Shown: piece by piece, positions 56,301 through 64,000 of the stretch | Position numbering within the stretch: the first letter of the stretch is position 1 | How the letters are laid out: each line of letters opens with the position of its first letter | Origin: Neurospora crassa OR74A | Taxonomy: Eukaryota > Ascomycota > Sordariomycetes > Sordariales > Sordariaceae | NCBI RefSeq assembly: GCF_000182925.2 | Contig: NC_026505.1 | Span: forward strand, 2,170,001 to 2,234,000 | Direction: 5' to 3' | Length of the DNA stretch: 64,000 nucleotides | Notes under the pieces: generated by a model | Told to the model about the DNA's origin: nothing | What the model saw: the letters and a program-made list of their open reading frames with translations, nothing else | Databases searched by the model: none | Program-made: the position numbers and the translations under genes

Positions 56301-56959
56301 TCTCCCGCCGCAACTTCTTCTCTCTGATCAATTACCTGCGCGTGATGCAGAAAATCTGCAAGCACAAGGCCCACCGCAACCTCCTGCTGGTGCACTACAA
56401 GTCCTCCAACATCCTGCGCAAGTCCCTCAAGGTGCCCCAGCAGGAACTCCGCCTATACACGCTCAAGCTCTTCAAGAACCAGGTCCCCTACTGCGGCCGC
56501 AAGTGGCGTCAGTCCAACATGCGTGTCATCACCGCCATCTATCTGCACTGCCGCCCCGAGCTGCGCGACGAGTGGCTATCGGGCTCGGATGTCGACGCCG
56601 AGGTCGAGGAGGCGCTGCCGCTCGAGCAGGCGCTCAGGAGTTTGACGCACTGGTTCAACGTGCAGCGGTATCCCGAAAGGATGGGCGCCGAGGTGACGGC
56701 GGCGATGAGGGAGGAGAGAGATTTTTTCACGAGAGAGCTGGAGAAGAGTGATTGGATGGGATGGGAGGGGATCATGGCTGGAGGAGGGATGGGGATGGAT
56801 GGTGCTGGTGGTGCTGAGCCGATGATGGGGATGCCCGGAATGGGGATGGGCATGGGAATCGGTGGATTGCCCGGCATGGGAGGCATGGCGGGGATTGAGT
56901 ATGCGGCTGCTGCTGCGGCGGCGCAGACGGAACATGAGAGCTCGATGGGGTGGAGTTAG
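53389..56959 (+). CDS. ham-2: STRIPAK subunit HAM-2/PRO22 (Far11/STRIP, N1221-like)
   Basis: Striatin-interacting STRIPAK subunit, required in related fungi for hyphal fusion and fruiting-body development (HAM-2 in Neurospora, PRO22 in Sordaria, Far11 in yeast). Five exons: 53389-54319, 54377-55368, 55435-55732, 55791-55920 and 55993-56959, joining in phase to 1105 residues. The N1221-like part (about 95-460) has SEPIAYDYVYTDVGPIEEEVDEWF and LALNPNLVHFMLHATAKLRWD. The C-terminal Far11/STRP part has the helical stretches LPLVLKLFALHDVQQVVESK, SFFYFCGSRAG and FSLINYLRVMQKICKHKAHR. The first 90 residues are Ser/Pro-rich, and the extreme C-terminus is a Met/Gly repeat (MGMPGMGMGMGIGG). No membrane segment is certain, although orthologues are linked to the nuclear envelope/ER through partner proteins. 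In-frame ATGs at codons 1, 3 and 4 leave the exact start open. Confidence 0.93.
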
Positions 56960-57619
56960 GGTTCCTTACTTGACCATGATCTTTCTGCTCTGGGTGAAAT
57001 TATGATTGAATTGAAGGAATCGGGTATAGGGCTTGATGCTGACGCTATCATGCGTCTCGCTTCGGCACGCATTGGGACGTTGAGGGCCTTGGAGGCGTTG
57101 AGGCACATAGGGGAGGAGAGATGGTTTTGGGTAAGGGGACGAGGATGGCGGACCTTCTCCGTTGAAGATTAAATAATGTTATATAATCAGGTAGATGCGA
57201 TGAGGATGTCATCCATCCCGCAGCGTTCTCCTAACACATTGAGGTCTCCAGCGGAACTACTAATGGGAATTAGTGGTAACATCAGTCACACTGGTTATTA
57301 TTGTATTCGCTAACATGAAATGGCGGTCCAGGCTGGCTGGCCCTTTCCAGCAAAAACTCGCTTTCTGTCATTGAGGACAGGAAATACACTTCGAATCGCG
57401 ATCCCTGCTCTCTTGGTTTTTTGAAGAGATATATCTTCAGGACGTTGTTATTGTTTTTCAAAGAAGGGGTATATCGGAGAACATCAGTAGTAAACAGGCA
57501 ACGATGACACAAGAAAAGACCAACGGCCCAGTTATCGGTTTGAATCTAGTTTTTTTTTTTTTTCTCATTTCTTTCTTTCTTTCTTTCTTCTCTGCTGGGG
57601 TATCCAAGATATTGATTAT
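56960..57619. other. Convergent 3' region, ham-2 (+) / Zn2Cys6 gene (-)
   Basis: 0.66 kb. A T/C tract (T14 then TTTC repeats) lies at 57,549-57,590. No gene seen. Confidence 0.5.
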
Positions 57620-60016
57620 TCACCAAGTAATACTCGTTTTCCTCGTCTTCAAATCCATCTGACCGTTTTGCAACCCTCTCGTGCCGAGCTGGACCGTAGC
57701 CGTCCGCTTGTGCAAGTCAAACTCCACCGCCCTCACCATCACGCGCCGTTCCTCCGGAATGATGACCTTTGGCGCCGGCGCCGGCGCCGGCGCAAACTGC
57801 TGCTGCTGCTGCTGTTGCTGTGTTGGCCAAATGTAGTGAGTTCTGCTCCCGGACGCCGTCGTGGCAGTGCTGGTGCTGGAAGTGGAACTCCCCGTCCGCC
57901 TTCCCCATCTCGTTGGCGCAATCCCATTCGCACTCCCGTTACTATCAGACCGGACCACTCCGGATTTGCTTCCACTTGCTGCACCATCCATGGTGTCCAC
58001 CACGGCAGACTCATCCATAGCCATAGACATGGGCATGGACATGGACATCTGCGAAAAGCTTGCCACGGGACTGCTACCTGGCGTGACGATCATGCTGAAA
58101 TCATCCGACTCCTCAATCTCTGTGATCCACATGCCGATCCTCGCCGTCAGCTCGCTATCCCACATGGCCTCTCTCCGAGCACTACTGCGGAGGAGCTGGA
58201 TAGCCTGCCTTCGAATCACCGGGTCGCGGCACTTGGTCGCTACCACAAACAGCGGCGGCACTATCCCGAGGTCGGCACTGAAGCTCGGCTTGATATGCCG
58301 GGCCGCATACTCGTTATGCCCACCAAACATGTCTCGCGCTCGCTCGTAGCTGGTGTTGTGGCCATGACCGTGCCGGCAGAAATCCGGATCCGGGCAGCGC
58401 TTGGCGGCTGCCCGCCGCTCTTCGTCGCCTACTACTTCCAGGGCTAGGTCGACAATGGTCTTGAAGTAGCTGTTGAAGTTGTCAAATTGCATCTCACTGG
58501 CGTTGAAGGTCATGAGAAAAAGGATCAAAGCCATGATCTGGAACATCTTCAGGACAGCGATGGCGGCCTTTTCCTGGGTGGTCACGCTGGGGGCTGTCCG
58601 CGACTGGAGGATGGGCTCAAAGGCTTCCGACCAGGCGTCGAGATCCTGCTTGAAGCCGAGGCCGTACCGCTTGAGGTTCGGTGGTAAAAGCCCCATGGGA
58701 CCGTTCGGGACGTGCTTGAACATGGTCTCGGTGAACTTGAATATGCGCTCGCATAGCTTGTCCCACGCGACACGAGCTTCTATGACGGAAGCGAAGCGGT
58801 CTGGGATGGGATCTGGGAACTGAGAGCCGGGAGAGCTAACATCGGAAGCTGGGGATGAAGGGTCCTGCTCGATCGGTGTCAAGCGCACAACGTACGGCTG
58901 GGGGAAGTGGAAAGCCATGTCGTAGGACTTGGCTTGGATTGCCAACCTGGTGAACATCTGGATCAGCTCGTCTTCCACGGGCTCGCCCGGCTGGGTGATG
59001 AAGGCCCGCCTCCTTTCGGCACGCAGCTTCTCGAGCAACTGAAGTCCTGTCTGGATCTGGAAAATGGCCTGTTTGTGGTCGCCAACGAACGAGTCGAAGC
59101 ATGCTAGCAGCACGCTTGCCATGAGTCTTGTCCGGTTAGACATGGGATCTGCCGTATTGATGAGCGAGCGGATGGCCTCATGGTATTGCTCCAGAGCCAT
59201 TCGGAAATGCGTCATGGCAAGGTCGGTGGGATCTCGATCGCTGGCTGGTGAGCCCGGCGGCGACTCACACGTCTTCTCCAAAGTCTTGTACAGGGCACCT
59301 AATGCCACGACAGCGTGGCGGATCGTCGGCTCGAAGTGGCATTCTTGTAGGACAGTTCGCGACCAGAAACCAGAATCGAAGAATCCCGAAAGCTCATTGG
59401 CAGTATGTTCGCGGAACAACTGGAAATACAAGCCCTCCCTGTCGGTAAATGGCACATTCGCGGCCGGCGATCGGTGGAGTGTTACGGCGGCGGCGGCAGA
59501 CTCTCGTGGTGTTTGCGGAGGTGTGTTTCGTCTTTGGTACTTGACCACTCGGCGTGGGGCAAGTTGGATGGGCGCATCACGGCCAGGAAGAGGTGTAGGT
59601 GGTGCCGGTCCTGGTTTCGGCGCAATCTTGATTACTTCGGATGGCCTCGCGCTTCGGGGCGGAGGTGGGTAACCTGTGCAGTCCTTCCTGGAACGAACAC
59701 AGTTGGAGCACGCCGGCCGCTTTTCATCGCATTTAATCCTCCGCAACCTGGTCGTGAGAGGCTTGTCAGCATCCTGTTCATGCTTTCAAGCTACCAATCT
59801 GTATGCACTTATGCATCAATTTTCTGCGCCCGTAAGGCACTGTACGTACTTGCAGTTGCTGCAGCCCGTCTTGACTTTTGGCTTGCTTGTCCTCGCCCGC
59901 TTTGGCCTTTGTAAAGCGTCAACTGCTGTGTCGTTCATAGCTGATATTGCGATCATGTCGGATGAAAGAGTAGAGAATTGAGGAGAGTGGCCAAGTTCTT
60001 CTGGTGATGATGACAT
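57620..60016 (-). CDS. Zn(II)2Cys6 fungal transcription factor
   Basis: Gal4-type binuclear zinc-cluster regulator of 764 residues from exons 60016-59850 and 59747-57620. The intron falls inside the zinc cluster; the join gives GCSNCK-LRRIKCDEKRPACSNC, with cysteines at 52, 55, 62, 69, 72 and 79. A basic run RPKRARTSKPKVK just before it is a likely nuclear signal. The middle region (about 150-560) resembles the fungal-specific DUF3468/Fungal_trans_2 domain: FREHTANELSGFFDSGFWSRTVLQECHFEPTIRHAVVALGALY, and LLACFDSFVGDHKQAIFQIQTGLQLL. The C-terminal part is Ser/Thr-rich, with TQQQQQQQQFAPAPAPAPKV. The target genes are not predictable. No biosynthetic cluster adjoins it. The first ATG of the frame is used. 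Confidence 0.93.
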
Positions 60017-63000
60017 GAAGCCGGCGTTTCCTCGTCGATCTCTCGAAGTTGATTGGCGCTATTCGATTTCGGTCTGGGGGTCAACGCATGTGTCAAGTAA
60101 CGGCATCGCAGTCGTTTAAGACTCGAAGAAATAGCCCGGATTCGTCCCCGTGGATATGTATATCGGACCGTCGTGCCCAAATAGCACGTAAAAATGTGTA
60201 TGTAGTTTATGTCGTCGAACTCGGGATGAAGTGGACCGCTGGCGATCAGACGCACGTGCGAACTGAACAATGACGGGATGGATCTGGCGGATCTGGCTTG
60301 TTAGTAGTAGCTGGTAGCAAGCAGCCAGCAGCGAGGCGATACGCCGACGTCGGTGTCACTCTTGCAAGATTTGTGTGTGGAAGAAATGGAAGCAAACAAA
60401 AGAGAGGCCAGGATGGGAGCAGCTGTGGCGAATCCAGGACTTCTTAAAGACACCCTCATCGGCCATGTCTGGGAGTGTCCGAGGACGGGACGAGAAGGGT
60501 CAGATCAAGGGGGGGGGAGAGCTTCTTACACGTAGTGTAGTGTAAGTAGTGTACTACACCTCTCTGCTGGGATACAACTTGTTAGCGTGGTTTGTCAAGG
60601 TGGCAATGAACCTTCGATTTAGGCACATGAAATAGCCAGTTCGTCATCAGCCCGTCCCCTGTTTCTTGTAGTGCTCCCGTACCTAGCTAGCAAGTAACGT
60701 CCTAGCAGATGTGTAGTCTACACGTGTAGTTCGTCCTGTGCTACGCTACTGTAATGACCAGGGGTGACATGCGCTACCATATGCAGGCCGCCATTCCGCC
60801 ACGCTGCCCTACCCATTTTACCCATGCTTTGTTCAACGGGTCTGTAAAAGCCATGTAACGGTAACAAACTATGTGCTGTAAGTATTCTCGTGCGAAACAA
60901 TATCAAAACTCGAATCCGTATAGGGACGCCAAGATAGGAAACAAGTCCCTCACGGCTCTCGCTTAAGAGAGAGATAAATGAGTCCCCAGGCCAATGTGTA
61001 CCTAGTGATATGAGATATTCTTGGGTTTCGGTGAGGAGCGTGTGTTGAGAGAAGCCATCCCAAAGGGGGAAGACCTGGAGATGGGAAATGGGGTAAGTCC
61101 GTACATGATGCCTCCCTCCATCAGATCCCAAGATACTACTGAATGGATGGTGTTCACCCCGCGTTTCTTTTTGATGGAGGTCTCTTGGTGGGATTAAAGG
61201 CAAGGCAAGGCAAGCAAAGCAGGACAAAGCAAAAGGCAGATATCCATCATCTGTTCACAGGGAGCACGGGAAGAAATTCATAGGGTCACCGCTTCTGTTT
61301 GGCTTGTGGAACATGGGGTGCCACACGGCTGCAAGGTTGCCTCTGAGAGGGACAAGGATCTCACCGGGCTGTGTGCCGGTAGGCGGAGGCTAGCTAGTCC
61401 GGCCGCGCGCATTGGCTGCCCCGGCTTTCGAAATCATGTGCCGGCGTCTTCACTGCCATTCTCAGCACAACAAACACATGACGGCATGTTCGTGTCTTGC
61501 CAACTTGTTATCTCAACATGTAGCGCTCTTGAAGCCGCGCATGAGGAGTGTCGGCTGCTAGGGAAAGCAAGCCTTTCACGGGGCCACAGGATGTTTAAAT
61601 TCGGCTGGAGCTTATCCGACTGGACTATAACCGACTTCTGTCCGAGTTTTCCCTAGGAATCGCACCTTTGCGCAACAAAGGGCAGCATGATAGTAACCGC
61701 GATGTGGCGGCAAAGGCTTGGATAACAGTTACATGGCCAGCGTCAACGCAAGTCCGACAATGACCACGAGTTACCCCGGCATGTCTGTGTTACGAGAACC
61801 ACCCATGGCTTGAGCTGATGAAGATCGACACATACAAGCATGGACAGACATTGCGCAAAATTGTGATGCGGTTTTGACGGTGCCAGGCCAGAAGACTAGG
61901 GGCGCCACGGAATGGCGGCGTAAGTAAGAGGGCCATGATGAATGACATCGATGGACGTTGTTGGGTGTGGGGGGTTGAAGAGTCGGTGATCCACTGATGA
62001 TATGAACTCCGGCCGGCGTCGGCTCTGCCCTCCAGTCCAGCCCTACGACCCACAGGCGGCGGTGCGGCTTGGTTGGCTCGGATGAGCTCACTCATCGTGA
62101 TGATTGGGCCATGACCTGGCTTGCTGCGCATTCTCAAGACAACAACGCATGTACGAACGGCACCCAGTCAGTCCCATTAACCCGAGAGGACGGACGGAGA
62201 ATGTAGGTACATCGACTGCATACCCTTTCCCATGGAACAGGCTCTCAATGGCTGGCATCAAACCCTTCCCCCGTTGACTTGCAGTTCCTCATCAGCCCCA
62301 AGTCCAGGGTGATCGGTCCCCGAAGGAATGGGTGGCCTCGCTAGGTGCGGCCGGGGGGCGTAGGCGAAGTGCACATTCCTGCGCAGTCTGACTTCTTGCC
62401 AATGAAGAGCGAAGAGAGCAGGTGTCGATGGCTTCAGAAAGACAGACGTCAAAACCTCGATGATCTTGCGGCGAAGCTAGGACCCGAGCCATGTCTCCAT
62501 CACGACCAATCAACGAGCTTCCTCATATCTTCTGGCCTGGTCTCAACGCCCCAGTTTTCCAAGGCTTCGTCTGGGATTGTGCCTCCAATGATTTCCAGCT
62601 TCAGATGCCGAGCGATTGGCGGGGGTGTTTAAATTGGCGGTATCTCGCAATCGAAGACGCTTATCTTGACAAGGGACTCGGCAGGAAAGCAAGGCAGTAT
62701 ATAGTTTCGACCGATCTCGAGCATCGTCGCCGCCGGCCTGGTTGCGTCGTGCTATGCATCGAGCTTCTATGCACCTAGGGAGGCAGGGTATTTGTCGGCG
62801 AGTTTCTCTTGAATGTGGGAAACTGGACAGAATTGGCCAGAGCGGAGCCGAGCTGCGGCCGGTCACGGTACGGGCAGCGGCCGGGAGCCGAGGTTTGTTG
62901 GCCAACAACCCCGTATGTACCTAATACAGGGGGGGAAGACAGCCATGAGGTCCACGAAGCTGGCTTGCATGTTTCGTGGTGCAGTCGAAATTGTCACTGC

Positions 63001-64000
63001 GGTAGTATGCCCGTTTCATCTTTATTGACATTTGATCCTCGGCAGTCATCAACCAGATTGTCGTTGTTCCGGGCGTTTGTATGGACCCGTACAGAGAGGC
63101 TCGTTGGGCCGGTGCATTGATCTCGAATGAACCAAAGGGCATGAAGCGCTAGTAAGAACATGTCCCAGTACGCTGACAGGTCTCTGGGGCTACCGATGAG
63201 AAAGTCCGGCCTCTTCCCGTCTGGGGATTTTTGACTAGCCGCGAGGGCGAGGGGAGAAAAAGATGATAGGTTCCGCTGCGTCCTGTTTTGCTGGCTTACA
63301 TTCCGCTGAGTGGTGCACTAAAATTCCAGTTCGGGAGCTTGGCCCGAGCAGGACGCTGTCGGGAACTCCGAATGCCAATCGATCGTACCATCATACGAAA
63401 AGAAACGGTCAACTATTTTGCTAGTGTAGGTGACGGCTTGGATTTACCGGGGCCAAATGAAAAGCCGATGTTTGTGTGAGCCAAGCTTCTTGCTGTTGTC
63501 AGAATGGGGAACAGCTCAAGTCCTTCGTTTGGCTGCAAAAGCAGTTTCAAGTTTGCCAGAAAGTTGTGATTCGTTCGACTAATGTACAACCGTTGATGGT
63601 GTTGCAAAGAAAGAGGCGGCCCAGACTCTTCCCCTCGTCGTCAAGAATGTGGGGTCGTTCGGTTATCAGTGCCCCTGATTGATTTCCAGATCTCACCCTT
63701 TCATTGAACAAGATCGGCCATGATTGTTGATGATATGTGCCTCCATGTTTTTTTGTTTGATTAGCTCCAGCGTGATATCGAAATGAGGATTTGGAAACAT
63801 TTGTCATGGCTGACCACCTCGACTCTTTACTTACCCTTGGCTACCATCCGGCGTACCTTACTTAGTAACAGTGCTAAGAGCAGCCCTGTGACATTATCCA
63901 CCAAATCGCCGTTGTTCGTTCCGCTTGCAGCGAGTGAAATCTTGACAGGAACAGTCTTGTTTACATATCAACATCCTCAACTTCGAATCCTCGGGACAAT
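60017..64000. other. Gene-free 4 kb at the right end
   Basis: The first part holds the promoter and 5' UTR of the Zn2Cys6 gene. The remaining ORFs are short, overlap on both strands and show no domains. No tRNA, rRNA or repeat longer than short direct copies is seen. Confidence 0.5.

Noticed and set aside
57668-58447. 259-codon plus-strand ORF
   Set aside because: Antisense to the Zn2Cys6 gene; His/Arg-rich translation typical of a shadow frame.
57620-60016. Biosynthetic gene cluster around the Zn2Cys6 regulator
   Set aside because: No polyketide synthase, NRPS, terpene synthase, P450 or transporter gene flanks it in this window.

Overview
The window looks like nuclear DNA of a filamentous ascomycete, most likely a Sordariomycete near the Neurospora/Sordaria/Podospora group. 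Genes carry short introns (mostly 55-140 nt) with GTRNGT-type donors and CTAAC/CTGAC-type branch sites. The set includes a VIB-1/XprG-type NDT80 regulator, a HAM-2/PRO22-type STRIPAK subunit, an Unc104-related kinesin and a Zn2Cys6 regulator. A DNA transposon in the middle has been converted almost entirely to TpA-rich sequence, as expected from repeat-induced point mutation (RIP).

Layout: 2-26.3 kb is gene-dense. In order: a small membrane-protein ORF, one base after the stop of an SLC35F-type transporter (-); Rab7/Ypt7 (-); a magnesium-chelatase-like ATPase-family protein (+); Golgi GDPase Gda1 (-); a PPPDE-thioredoxin-PUL fusion (+); a 2.1-kb spacer with a pyrimidine tract, a G-run and a double minisatellite; a short kinesin-3 (+); a NOPCHAP1-like protein (-); a class-II/4EHP-like eIF4E with a GC-AG intron (+); dolichyl-diphosphate phosphatase Cax4 (-); and an RWD-RBR ubiquitin ligase with a Gly/Arg-rich tail (+). 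Many neighbours are divergent or convergent pairs.

From 26.3 to 46.3 kb I find no convincing gene. This 20-kb stretch holds long homopolymers, a 3.3-kb RIP-degraded Tc1/mariner-pogo type transposon with 90-bp inverted repeats (34,799-38,120), and a clean 358-bp MITE (39,677-40,034). It ends at the vib-1-like gene and may contain that gene's extended upstream region.

From 46.3 to 60.0 kb come vib-1 (+), a DUF2011 protein (+), ham-2/pro22 (+) and a Zn2Cys6 transcription factor (-). The last 4 kb (60.0-64.0 kb) show no gene.

Functionally these are housekeeping and signalling genes: vacuolar and Golgi trafficking, N-glycosylation, ubiquitin/Cdc48-linked turnover, translation and hyphal fusion. 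They are not one pathway. I see no biosynthetic cluster, CRISPR array, rRNA or convincing tRNA. The observations most worth following are the stop-start coupled small ORF, the in-frame GC-AG intron in the cap-binding region of the eIF4E, the MITE with its subterminal repeats, the nested hairpins in the transposon ends, and the paired minisatellites whose only common variation is CpA/TpA.
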